Assembly: GCA_051008895.1 (NCBI GenBank)
Contig: JBPCXI010000115.1
Span: forward strand, 1 to 23,370
Length of the DNA: 23,370 nt
Reading direction: 5' to 3'
DNA from: SMWD01 sp051008895
GTDB taxonomy: Bacteria > Pseudomonadota > Gammaproteobacteria > Steroidobacterales > GCA-2729495
Shown: positions 8,684 through 15,869 of the stretch, piece by piece
Layout of the letters: every line of letters begins with the position of its first letter
Numbering within the stretch: the stretch's first letter is position 1
The notes under the pieces: generated by a model
Databases searched by the model: none
Told to the model about the DNA's origin: nothing
The model's input: the letters and a program-made list of their open reading frames with translations, nothing else
Program-made: the position numbers and the translations under genes

Positions 8684-8725
8684 ATGTCTTCCGGCGACGG
8701 GTACCAGCGGTCCCGAACGGCCGGT

Positions 8726-8731
8726 TATAAT
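8726..8731 (+). promoter_or_regulatory. Candidate -10 box for hisI
   Basis: A perfect TATAAT stands in the 101-bp divergent region between cysS and hisI, 53 nt upstream of the hisI GTG. No good -35 box lies 16-18 nt upstream, and there is no TGn extension, so an activator may be needed or the match may be chance. On the other strand the same bases read TATTAT (8732-8727) and could serve cysS, again without a clear -35. Confidence 0.4.
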
Positions 8732-8745
8732 ACCAAGGTAAATGC

Positions 8746-8770
8746 CGGCGCATCAGCACGGCGCATCAGC
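8746..8770. repeat. Short tandem direct repeat in the hisI leader
   Basis: CGGCGCATCAGC occurs at 8746-8757 and again at 8759-8770, a 13-bp period with two perfect copies. It lies between the candidate -10 box and the hisI Shine-Dalgarno sequence (GGAGAG, 8772-8777), within the likely 5' leader. It may be simple slippage or a two-site operator; nothing in the sequence decides between them. Confidence 0.5.
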
Positions 8771-8784
8771 CCGGAGAGCCTAAC

Positions 8785-9273
8785 GTGGACCCGTCGACAA
8801 TATTTGGCGAGCGCAAGACCGTGGAGCAGGTCGAGGAAGGTCATACGCTCGCGCCGAAATTCGACGCGAACGGCCTGATCCCGGCCGTGACGACCGATTT
8901 CGACTCGGGCGAACTGCTTATGCACGCCTATATGAACGCGGCAGCACTCAAGCTGACGATCGAGACCGGCGAGGCGCATTACTATAGCCGCAGCCGGGAG
9001 GCGATCTGGCACAAGGGTGCGACCAGCGGCCTGACGCAGCGGGTCGTCGAGCTGCGCATCGACGACGATCAGGATTGTGTCTGGTTGCGCGTCGACGTCG
9101 CCGGCGGCGCGAGTTGCCACGTCGGCTATCGTTCGTGCTTTTATCGAACCATGCCGTTCGGCCGCGAGGCCGGAGACGCCAGCGCACCGCTGGAACTCAC
9201 GTTTACCGAAACGGAGAAGGTTTTCGACCCGGAAGAAGTCTACCCAGGCGTGCCGAATCCGACGAAACTCTGA
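8785..9273 (+). CDS. hisI: Phosphoribosyl-AMP cyclohydrolase
   Basis: This 162-residue HisI opens the adenine ring of phosphoribosyl-AMP, the third step of histidine synthesis. The core is recognisable: GELLMHAYMN (42-51), TGEAHYYSRSREAIWHKGATSG (61-82) and GGASCHVGYRSCFYR (107-121). Mg-binding aspartates are D93, D95 and D97. Zinc cysteines C111 and C118 are present, but the position usually held by the first zinc cysteine, between the first two aspartates, is D94; C98 lies four residues later. The fusion partner HisE is absent. The GTG start at 8785 has GGAGAG seven nt upstream. It stands alone, far from any other his gene, divergent from cysS and convergent with the membrane-protein gene, 31 bp away. 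Confidence 0.93.
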   Translation: MDPSTIFGERKTVEQVEEGHTLAPKFDANGLIPAVTTDFDSGELLMHAYMNAAALKLTIETGEAHYYSRSREAIWHKGATSGLTQRVVELRIDDDQDCVWLRVDVAGGASCHVGYRSCFYRTMPFGREAGDASAPLELTFTETEKVFDPEEVYPGVPNPTKL

Positions 9274-9304
9274 CAGCCGCGTCCGCAGCGCCGGGAGAAA
9301 TCAG

Positions 9305-9970
9305 TCAGAAGGGCTTCGCGAGGCCGAGAAACGCGATCACCGCAAGGAGCACGAACAGCGTGACGGTCCAGAAAGCGCCGCGATTAATCTGCCGTCGCAG
9401 CTGCATCTCGAGCGCCGCGTCACTGCCGTTTTTCTTCAGCTCGGCGAGTATGCGTTCGACCGGTGCGTAGAAGACCGCCATCATCGTCGATACGAGAAAC
9501 ACGCCGCCTGCAAGCGCAACCTTGACGGCGAGCCACAAAGTCGTGAACGGCACGCCGTTCAGGATCGATGCAATCCCGAACCCGAGCCAACCGAAACACG
9601 CGATCATCATTGCAACGCCGTTTACGATATAGAACTTGACGGCCGCGGGCGTGCCCATGCGTCGAAATGCCAGCCACTCACCGATCATCCACGCCACTGC
9701 CAACGCCCAGATTGACGCGAACAGCCACCCTGGCACCGCGACCAGCCCGCTGCGCGCCGCCAGGTGCAAACCGACCGGGCTCACCGCGATCATTGCGACG
9801 CGAGGTACCATATCTATCGTCAGCGACAAGCGCATCAACAGTTCACGCTGTTCGGGCGTGCGGTCCGGACGCTTGATTGCGAGCGCCAGCGCGAATACGC
9901 CGACGTCCGCACCGAGCCAGTAGACGAACAGCAACAGGTGCAGATACAGCAACAGCGTATAGGTAGTCAT
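9305..9970 (-). CDS. Integral membrane protein of unknown function, six predicted membrane segments
   Basis: I do not recognise this 221-residue protein as a named family. Hydrophobic stretches at about 4-32, 56-72, 82-102, 112-138, 143-168 and 199-218 suggest six membrane spans. A histidine in the first span (H11, LYLHLLLFVYWLG) and another in the second (H69) recall haem- or metal-binding small membrane families such as CopD-like or HemJ-like proteins; that is only a resemblance. A charged segment (about 170-195) precedes the last span. The ATG at 9970 lies 34 nt after the lptE stop on the same strand, so it may be the last gene of the miaB-lptE operon. Its Shine-Dalgarno sequence is weak. 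It ends 31 bp from the convergent hisI. Confidence 0.75.
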   Translation of the reverse strand: MTTYTLLLYLHLLLFVYWLGADVGVFALALAIKRPDRTPEQRELLMRLSLTIDMVPRVAMIAVSPVGLHLAARSGLVAVPGWLFASIWALAVAWMIGEWLAFRRMGTPAAVKFYIVNGVAMMIACFGWLGFGIASILNGVPFTTLWLAVKVALAGGVFLVSTMMAVFYAPVERILAELKKNGSDAALEMQLRRQINRGAFWTVTLFVLLAVIAFLGLAKPF

Positions 9971-10004
9971 CGATGGGGATACGGGCCCACGGCTACTTGG
10001 CCTG

Positions 10005-10553
10005 TCAGTTTAGCGCGCTGACCTGCTGCACGAGCAGCCCGACGAGATCCGACGCGAGCGCGCGACGCAGCACTTCCTCCTCGCGCGCCTTGCCGAGCAC
10101 CTTTGTCTCGTCGTAGGTGTAGTTGCGCGTTAACACCAATTGCTGCGGCTCGAGCACGACCGCGTCGTCCATCGCGACCGCGTAGCTGACCAGGTAGTAC
10201 ACCTCGAACTCGAGCGGCACGTTGCGAGCCGAAATCGTCAGCGGCCGCCGGCCGGTCTCCTCGCCCAGGATGCGAATGATCGTATCCGCATCGTTGACGT
10301 CGGACTTCAGCTCGAGGTCAGAGACGCGAATTCGCGTCGTCAACTCGCTGAAGAACGGGCTGTGACGATTTTCCGCATCAACGTAAACCGCGCTCATACC
10401 GGGCGGGAAATTGCCGGTGCCGCGAACCTGGAAACCACAGGCAGACAGCAGCAGCACCAACAGCAGCACGGCCGGGGTCAGACCCCAATTTCGCTCTGCG
10501 AAATTGGGGTCTGACCCCTCAATTGCTGACCGGTGCTGGCTAAACAACCACAT
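10005..10553 (-). CDS. lptE: LPS-assembly lipoprotein LptE with an in-frame repeat insertion
   Basis: This 182-residue lipoprotein is the plug partner of LptD in outer-membrane LPS assembly. The lipobox LSAC (36-39) follows the hydrophobic AVLLLVLLL, so the mature lipoprotein would begin at C39. The downstream GFQVRGTGNFPPGMSAVYVD and the later SYAVAMDDA and LVLTRNYTYDE segments fit LptE. Linkage to leuS supports it. The ATG at 10553 overlaps the leuS 3' end by 14 nt and has GGGAAG (10561-10566) seven nt upstream. The N-terminal region is odd: residues about 13-27 come from a perfect hairpin repeat (10474-10518) and place acidic residues ahead of the signal peptide. Without the 45 nt the frame would still be open and the signal peptide would look ordinary. 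Confidence 0.9.
   Translation of the reverse strand: MWLFSQHRSAIEGSDPNFAERNWGLTPAVLLLVLLLSACGFQVRGTGNFPPGMSAVYVDAENRHSPFFSELTTRIRVSDLELKSDVNDADTIIRILGEETGRRPLTISARNVPLEFEVYYLVSYAVAMDDAVVLEPQQLVLTRNYTYDETKVLGKAREEEVLRRALASDLVGLLVQQVSALN
10474..10518. repeat. Perfect 21-bp inverted repeat with 3-nt loop, inserted in lptE
   Basis: The left arm (10474-10494) and right arm (10498-10518) are exact reverse complements over 21 bp, separated by TCT. The outer part of each arm, GGGGTCAGACCCC, is itself a palindrome. The unit is 45 nt, a multiple of three, so lptE stays in frame. There is no T-run on either side, so it is not an intrinsic terminator. Short palindromes with a GGGGTCAGACCCC core recur, as far as I recall, in many proteobacterial genomes and look like REP-type or non-autonomous mobile repeats; this is memory and was not searched. 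It lies 22 nt after the leuS stop, in the translation start region of lptE. Confidence 0.9.
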
Positions 10554-12990
10554 TCACCAGCTTCCCGGGTACCACAATCGTTTTGCGCACCGCCTTGTCC
10601 GCAACGAATCGCCGCACATTTTCGTCCGCCAGCGCTGCGGCTTCGATTTCCTCTTTCGACGCCGTCGCGGGCAACTCCAGCCGCGCGCGCAGCTTGCCGT
10701 TCACCTGCACGATAATCTGCACGCTGTCGGCTTCCATCGCAGCCGGGTCGGCCGTCGGCCACGCCGCATCGACGATCTGGTCCGGGTGACCGAGCACGCC
10801 CCACAGTCCGTGGCACACATGCGGAACGATCGGCGACAGCATCAGCACGATCGTCTCGAGCGCCTCGCGGACAATCGCCCGGTCCTGCGACCCGTCGCCG
10901 GAATACTTCGATACCCGGTTCAACAGCTCCATGACTGCCGCAATCGCAGTATTGAAGGTGTAGCGCCGACCGATGTCGTCGCTGACCTTCTCGATGGTCT
11001 GGTGCACCGCTCGTCTCAGTTCGCGTTGCCGGTCGTTCAGTGCGGATGGCTCGACGTCGGCAGCCTCGCCCTCGTGCGCAAATTTTGTCGTGATACGCCA
11101 TAGCCGCTTCACGAAACGGAAGCCGCCCTGCACGCCCTCGTCCGACCACTCGAGCGATTGCTCCGGCGGCGACGCGAACATTACGAACAGGCGCACCGTG
11201 TCCGCACCATAGCGATCGATCAGCTCCTGAGGATCGACGGTATTGCCCTTCGATTTCGACATCTTCGCGCCGTCCTTCAGCACCATGCCCTGCGTCAGGA
11301 GCTTGGCGAACGGCTCCGGCCCGTCGACGAGCCCCTCGTCGCGCATGACCTTGTGGAAAAACCGCGCGTATAGCAGGTGCAGGATCGCGTGTTCGATGCC
11401 GCCGATATAGAGGTCCACGGGCAGCCAGTAGCGCGCGCGCTCATCAAGCATCGCGTCGTCGTTGCCGGCCGAGCAGAAGCGCGCGTAGTACCACGACGAC
11501 TCCATGAAGGTGTCGAAAGTATCCGTCTCGCGCGTCGCCGGCTCACCTGTCTCCGGATCGACGGTCTCGTAGAACGAAGGCATTTTCTTGATCGGCGAAC
11601 CGGTCTCGTCAAGGTCGACATCCTCGGGCAGCACGACCGGCAGGTCTGAATCGGGCGTAGCGATCTGCCGGCCATCCTGCGTGTTGATGACCGGGATCGG
11701 CGCACCCCAGTAGCGCTGCCTCGAGATCAGCCAGTCCCGCAAACGGTAGTTCGTCCGGCGCGCGCCGGTGCCGGCCGTCTCGAGATCCGCGGCGATCTCA
11801 TCGAATGCGTCCGCAGAAGTCAGACCGGTGTATTTGCCCGAGTCGACGAGCACGCCATAGTCTTCGTACGCGCCGGTCGCGATGTCGCAATCCGCATCTC
11901 CGGCCGGCGCGATGACCTGCAGAATCGGCAGCGCGTACTCGTTTGCGAACTCCCAGTCGCGCTGATCATGACCGGGCACGGCCATGACCGCGCCGGTGCC
12001 GTAGCTGATCAGTACGAAATTTGCTACCCACACCGGCACGGGGTCGCCGGTGATCGGATGGATCGCATTAATTCCGAGCGGCCGACCCTGCTTTTCCATC
12101 GTCTCCATCGCGGCCTCGGAGACGGCGCTGCGCGTGCACTCGTCCAGGAACTCCGCGAGTTCGGGATTGCCGTCCGCCGCACGCACCGCGAGCGGATGCT
12201 CTGCCGCGACGGCCATGTAGGACACGCCCATCAACGTGTCGGGGCGTGTCGTGTAGATGTCCAGGGTCTCGCTCGAACCCTCGATCGCGAAGCTCACCTC
12301 GACGCCGCGGGACTTGCCGATCCAGTTGCGCTGCATCGTCTTGACCGGTTCAGGCCAGTCGACATGATCCAGCTCGCGCAACAATTCCTCCGCGTAATCG
12401 GTGATGCGCAGGAACCATTGCGGGATCTCGCGCCGCTCGACCAATGCGCCCGAGCGCCAGCCACGGCCATCAATGACCTGCTCGTTGGCGAGCACGGTCT
12501 GGTCGACCGGGTCCCAGTTGACGACGGCCTGTTTTTTGTACGCGAGGCCCTTCGCAAGCATCCGCGTGAACAGCCACTGCTCCCAGCGATAGTAATGCGG
12601 ATCGCAGGTTGCAAGCTCACGGTCCCAGTCATAACCGAAGCCCAGTCGTTGCAGTTGGCCGCGCATGTACTCGATGTTCTCGCGCGTCCACTTCCCCGGC
12701 GCCATCCCGTGCTTGATCGCGGCGCCCTCCGCCGGCAGTCCGAAGGCATCCCAGCCCATCGGCTGCAAGACGTTCTTGCCGAGCATCCGTTGATAGCGCG
12801 AGATCACGTCGCCGATCGTGTAGTTGCGCACGTGGCCCATATGCAGCCGGCCGCTCGGGTACGGAAACATGCACAGGCAGTAGAACTTCTCGCGCGCCGG
12901 GTCCTCGACTGCACGAAACGCTTTCGACTCCGCCCATGCGGCCTGCGCGGCGGTCTCGATCTGCTCCGGATTGTAGGTGTCTTCGCTCAC
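10540..12990 (-). CDS. leuS: Leucyl-tRNA synthetase
   Basis: This 816-residue class I synthetase charges tRNA-Leu and edits mischarged norvaline and isoleucine. The HIGH motif is HMGH (50-53) and KMSKS is intact at 576-580. The CP1 editing domain is present: TTRPDTLMG marks its threonine-rich region, and GHDQRD holds the editing aspartate at about D342. It is somewhat shorter than E. coli LeuRS (860). I choose the GTG at 12990, giving the typical start SEDTYNPEQIE and a 4-nt GTGA overlap with the lnt stop; the longer frame to 13050 only reads through the end of lnt. The 3' end overlaps the lptE start by 14 nt. Confidence 0.96.
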   Translation of the reverse strand: MSEDTYNPEQIETAAQAAWAESKAFRAVEDPAREKFYCLCMFPYPSGRLHMGHVRNYTIGDVISRYQRMLGKNVLQPMGWDAFGLPAEGAAIKHGMAPGKWTRENIEYMRGQLQRLGFGYDWDRELATCDPHYYRWEQWLFTRMLAKGLAYKKQAVVNWDPVDQTVLANEQVIDGRGWRSGALVERREIPQWFLRITDYAEELLRELDHVDWPEPVKTMQRNWIGKSRGVEVSFAIEGSSETLDIYTTRPDTLMGVSYMAVAAEHPLAVRAADGNPELAEFLDECTRSAVSEAAMETMEKQGRPLGINAIHPITGDPVPVWVANFVLISYGTGAVMAVPGHDQRDWEFANEYALPILQVIAPAGDADCDIATGAYEDYGVLVDSGKYTGLTSADAFDEIAADLETAGTGARRTNYRLRDWLISRQRYWGAPIPVINTQDGRQIATPDSDLPVVLPEDVDLDETGSPIKKMPSFYETVDPETGEPATRETDTFDTFMESSWYYARFCSAGNDDAMLDERARYWLPVDLYIGGIEHAILHLLYARFFHKVMRDEGLVDGPEPFAKLLTQGMVLKDGAKMSKSKGNTVDPQELIDRYGADTVRLFVMFASPPEQSLEWSDEGVQGGFRFVKRLWRITTKFAHEGEAADVEPSALNDRQRELRRAVHQTIEKVSDDIGRRYTFNTAIAAVMELLNRVSKYSGDGSQDRAIVREALETIVLMLSPIVPHVCHGLWGVLGHPDQIVDAAWPTADPAAMEADSVQIIVQVNGKLRARLELPATASKEEIEAAALADENVRRFVADKAVRKTIVVPGKLVNVVV

Positions 12991-14477
12991 TTCGGCCGCA
13001 GGATACCACCGAGTCCGATCAACAGTGCGCAGACGACGATGACCGGCCAATTGCCGGTTCGCACGTACGGCGTCGCGCCGGTACGCGGCTCGACCTTCGC
13101 GCGCAGCACGTCGGTTGCAAACTGCTCGAGTTCGTCGACGATCCGGCCGTCCGGGCCGATGATCGCGGTGATGCCGGTATTGGTCGCGCGCAGCATCGGC
13201 CGGCCGGCTTCGAGCGAGCGCATGCGGGCCATCTGCAGGTGCTGGTGCGGCGCGATCGAGTCGCCAAACCAGGCGTCATTGCTGACGTTGATCAGTAGCT
13301 GGGCTGCGGGCAGAAAATCGAGCTGTTCCGTGCCGAATGTGTCCTCGTAGCAGATACCCGGCGCCATCAAGTAACGGCCCACCGGCAACGGTGGTTGGTC
13401 CCACGCGCCGGGCAGCGTGTCCTGGTTCGGCAGCCCGGCGCTGCGCATCCATGCGCGCGCGAAGTCAGGCACCGGGAAAAACTCGCCGAACGGCACCAGG
13501 TGGCGCTTGTGGTACTCGGCGCGCGACGGGCCGAGGCCGATCAGCGAGTTGCGGTACTGGCCACTCGCATCGTCGAGCGTCAGTATTCCGAGGTAGATCT
13601 GCAGGCCCCGTCGTCGCGCTTCGGCGTCGATTTCGTCGAGATAACTGCGCACCCTGCGCGCGAGTGAAGGGACCGCGACTTCGGGCCAGATGACGAGGTC
13701 ACTGCCGGCCTCCGCCAGGGTCAGGTCACGATACAACTGCAACGTCGGCCGCAGTTGCTCACGCAACCATTTCCGATCCTGCGGCACCGAGCCCTGCACG
13801 AGACTGACACGCAATTCGTCGCCGGCCGGTTCGGTCCAGTCGCGATCGTAAAGCGCGAGCGTCGCGACGCCGAGCAGTGCGACAACGACGCCGGCGATAA
13901 TTCGATCATCGCGCTTGCCCAGCGCGAGCGTGAGGCCGGCGCCGCTCAGCACGAGGGCGACGAGCGTAATACCGTGCACGCCCGCGACCGGCGCCCACGC
14001 ACGCAGCGGGCCGTCGATCTGACCATAGCCGAGTGTCAGCCACGGGAACCCGAAGAACAGCCAGTTCCGCAACCAGTCGACGAACGTAAATACCGCCGGC
14101 CAAACGAAACACCAGCGCAATGTTCGCGAGGCCGTGGGCAGCGACGCGGCAATCAATCCGGCTAGCGCCAGATACAGGCCCTGCAGCAGGAATCCGGAGA
14201 ACATCAGCAATATGACAACCGGTATCGGCGCGCCGCCGAAGCCACGAATACTGATATACAGCCAGTACGTGCCGACGGCGAACGCCGCAAAACCGAAAAC
14301 GAAGCTACGCAGCGCCGCTTCACGCCGGGTTTGCCCCTCCCATAACAGGAACAGCAGCGCGGGCAGCACCAGCCCCAGCGGGTACACGTGAAACGGCGCA
14401 AAGGCCAGCGGGAACAGCAGGCCAAGCAACGCGGCCAGGCCGCGGCCCCGGGCCGGCACGTCAACGATGGCGTTCAA
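12987..14477 (-). CDS. lnt: Apolipoprotein N-acyltransferase
   Basis: This 496-residue inner-membrane enzyme adds the third acyl chain to the N-terminal cysteine of lipoproteins such as LptE, encoded two genes downstream. The first about 215 residues contain the membrane spans, followed by a periplasmic nitrilase-like domain. The catalytic triad is E266 (WPEVAVP), K324 (YHKRHLVPFGE) and C376 (PGICYEDTF). One C-terminal span follows (about 474-493). The start appears to be a TTG at 14477 overlapping the corC stop (TTGA); a GTG at 14459 is the alternative. Neither has a clear Shine-Dalgarno sequence, which suggests coupling to corC. Order corC-lnt matches E. coli ybeX-lnt. Confidence 0.95.
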   Translation of the reverse strand: MNAIVDVPARGRGLAALLGLLFPLAFAPFHVYPLGLVLPALLFLLWEGQTRREAALRSFVFGFAAFAVGTYWLYISIRGFGGAPIPVVILLMFSGFLLQGLYLALAGLIAASLPTASRTLRWCFVWPAVFTFVDWLRNWLFFGFPWLTLGYGQIDGPLRAWAPVAGVHGITLVALVLSGAGLTLALGKRDDRIIAGVVVALLGVATLALYDRDWTEPAGDELRVSLVQGSVPQDRKWLREQLRPTLQLYRDLTLAEAGSDLVIWPEVAVPSLARRVRSYLDEIDAEARRRGLQIYLGILTLDDASGQYRNSLIGLGPSRAEYHKRHLVPFGEFFPVPDFARAWMRSAGLPNQDTLPGAWDQPPLPVGRYLMAPGICYEDTFGTEQLDFLPAAQLLINVSNDAWFGDSIAPHQHLQMARMRSLEAGRPMLRATNTGITAIIGPDGRIVDELEQFATDVLRAKVEPRTGATPYVRTGNWPVIVVCALLIGLGGILRPK

Positions 14478-15349
14478 GGCGTCGGCGTGGCGCCGTCGTC
14501 GGCCTGCGTCTCGACCGGCCTCACCTCCAGCGTGTGGACGCGGCGACGGTCGGCCTGCGTGACCTTGAATCTGAATCCGCCGAGCTCCACGCTCTCTCCC
14601 CGGCGTGGCATACGGCCAAGCTCGTGGATCACGAGCCCGCCGACCGTATCGTAGTTCTCATCAGAGAATGCGACGTCGAAATGGTCGTTGAAATCGTCTA
14701 TTCGCGTGAGCGCGCGGACCGAATAGCGGTCATCATCCTGGCGCTGAATCTGCGCCGCCTCGAGCGGGTCGTGTTCGTCGTCGATCTCGCCGACGATTTC
14801 TTCCAGCACGTCCTCAATCGTCAACAGCCCTGACGTCCCGCCGTACTCGTCGACGACGATTGCAATGTGGTTGCGACTGACGCGGAATTCTTCAAGCAGG
14901 GTATTCAGCCGCTTGCTCTCCGGGATGAACGTCGCCGGGCGCAGAAACCGCTGAAAATCGAACGACTCGTCGGGCGTCATGATGAAATAGGACAGCACGT
15001 CCTTTGCGAGCAGGATCCCCACCACCTGGTCGCGATCGTCGCCGATAACCGGAAATCGTGAATGACCCGATTCGGTAATGGTCTTGAGCACCTCTTCCTT
15101 TGCCGCCGACTTTTCCAGCACGACCATGTGCGAGCGTGGAATCATCACGTCGCGGACGTGCGCCTCCGAGACTTCGAGCACGCCGAGCAGCATCGTGCGC
15201 TCGTCCGGTTCGAGCACGTCGTGCCAGCGAGGGTCTCGCAGCAAATCCAGCAAGTCGTCGCGCGTGGCCGGCTCGCCCTTGAGCACGCCGCGCAGACGTG
15301 TGTACCAGGTGCCGGTAACCGATTGATCGTCGTTCTTGTCGGCGTTCAT
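14474..15349 (-). CDS. corC: CorC/YbeX family CBS-domain protein
   Basis: This 291-residue protein equals E. coli YbeX (292) in length. It carries two CBS domains (about 66-125 and 133-189), beginning with VRDVMIPRSHM and ending with DEYGGTSGLLTIEDVLEEIVGEI, then a CorC_HlyC transporter-associated domain (about 206-283). CorC proteins were linked to Mg/Co efflux; recent work ties YbeX to ribosome metabolism, which suits its place next to ybeY. I place the start at the ATG at 15349, giving MNADKNDDQ, because the longer frame to 15568 lies in another frame of ybeY and lacks family sequence. The gap to ybeY is 10 nt. Confidence 0.94.
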   Translation of the reverse strand: MNADKNDDQSVTGTWYTRLRGVLKGEPATRDDLLDLLRDPRWHDVLEPDERTMLLGVLEVSEAHVRDVMIPRSHMVVLEKSAAKEEVLKTITESGHSRFPVIGDDRDQVVGILLAKDVLSYFIMTPDESFDFQRFLRPATFIPESKRLNTLLEEFRVSRNHIAIVVDEYGGTSGLLTIEDVLEEIVGEIDDEHDPLEAAQIQRQDDDRYSVRALTRIDDFNDHFDVAFSDENYDTVGGLVIHELGRMPRRGESVELGGFRFKVTQADRRRVHTLEVRPVETQADDGATPTP

Positions 15350-15359
15350 GTAGGGTCTT

Positions 15360-15869
15360 TCATTCCTGCCTGAGCGTGTTATCAATTTCGCCGCCGGATT
15401 CGTATGGCGCAGGAAAGTCCAGTGCCGCCATGATCCGGGTCTCCAGCGCTTCCATGCGCTCGGCGCTCGAGTCGTCGTCGTGATCGTGCCCGGCCAGATG
15501 CAACGTGCCGTGCACGACAAGGTGCGCAAGGTGCGCCAGCGGTGACTTTCCTTGCTCCGTCGCTTCATCGTGAACGACGGGAAGGCAGATCACCAGGTCT
15601 CCCAGCTCGCGGTCCCCCTCGGTCACGCGCTCGTTACGGTGCCCGGGAAAAGCGAGCACGTTCGTCGGGCCGAGTTTGTGCCGATACATCTCATTCAGAT
15701 GCTGGCTCTCGCGGCGCCCGACCAGGCGCAGCGTAACGCAGCCGACGCCGTTGGCGTCAAGTGCCGCCGCATCGAGCGCCGCCGCAACCCAATCGCGCCA
15801 CTCGGCGCCCGGGGGCACTTCTTCGTCGCTGGTTGCGATCTGGACCGCTACCTTGAGCGGGTCGGTCAT
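15360..15869 (-). CDS. ybeY: Endoribonuclease YbeY (rRNA maturation factor)
   Basis: This 169-residue YbeY (E. coli 155) is a single-strand-specific metallo-endoribonuclease needed for 16S rRNA 3'-end maturation and 70S quality control. The zinc motif HGTLHLAGHDH gives ligands H120, H124 and H130. The upstream LNEMYRHKLGPTNVLAFP segment (about 58-75) is the family's second signature. The ATG at 15869 overlaps the phoH stop by 4 nt (ATGA). A C-terminal stretch of about 30 residues after the motif, ending DNTLRQE, is family-typical in helix content but variable. The order phoH-ybeY-corC-lnt is the E. coli order. Confidence 0.96.
   Translation of the reverse strand: MTDPLKVAVQIATSDEEVPPGAEWRDWVAAALDAAALDANGVGCVTLRLVGRRESQHLNEMYRHKLGPTNVLAFPGHRNERVTEGDRELGDLVICLPVVHDEATEQGKSPLAHLAHLVVHGTLHLAGHDHDDDSSAERMEALETRIMAALDFPAPYESGGEIDNTLRQE

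Noticed and set aside
7469..8878. A 469-codon plus-strand frame opposite cysS
   Set aside because: It is antisense to cysS and overlaps the hisI start in another frame; a shadow of codon bias.
6876..9273. A sulfur-related gene island (sufE, cysS, with sat-cysC and miaB further on)
   Set aside because: The genes belong to separate transcription units with different conserved neighbours; the shared theme is probably coincidence.
10474..10518. The lptE hairpin as an intrinsic terminator after leuS
   Set aside because: No T-run follows on either strand, and terminating there would silence lptE.
11968..13350. A 460-codon plus-strand frame opposite leuS and lnt
   Set aside because: Same reasoning: it crosses the junction of two clear minus-strand genes and lacks motifs.
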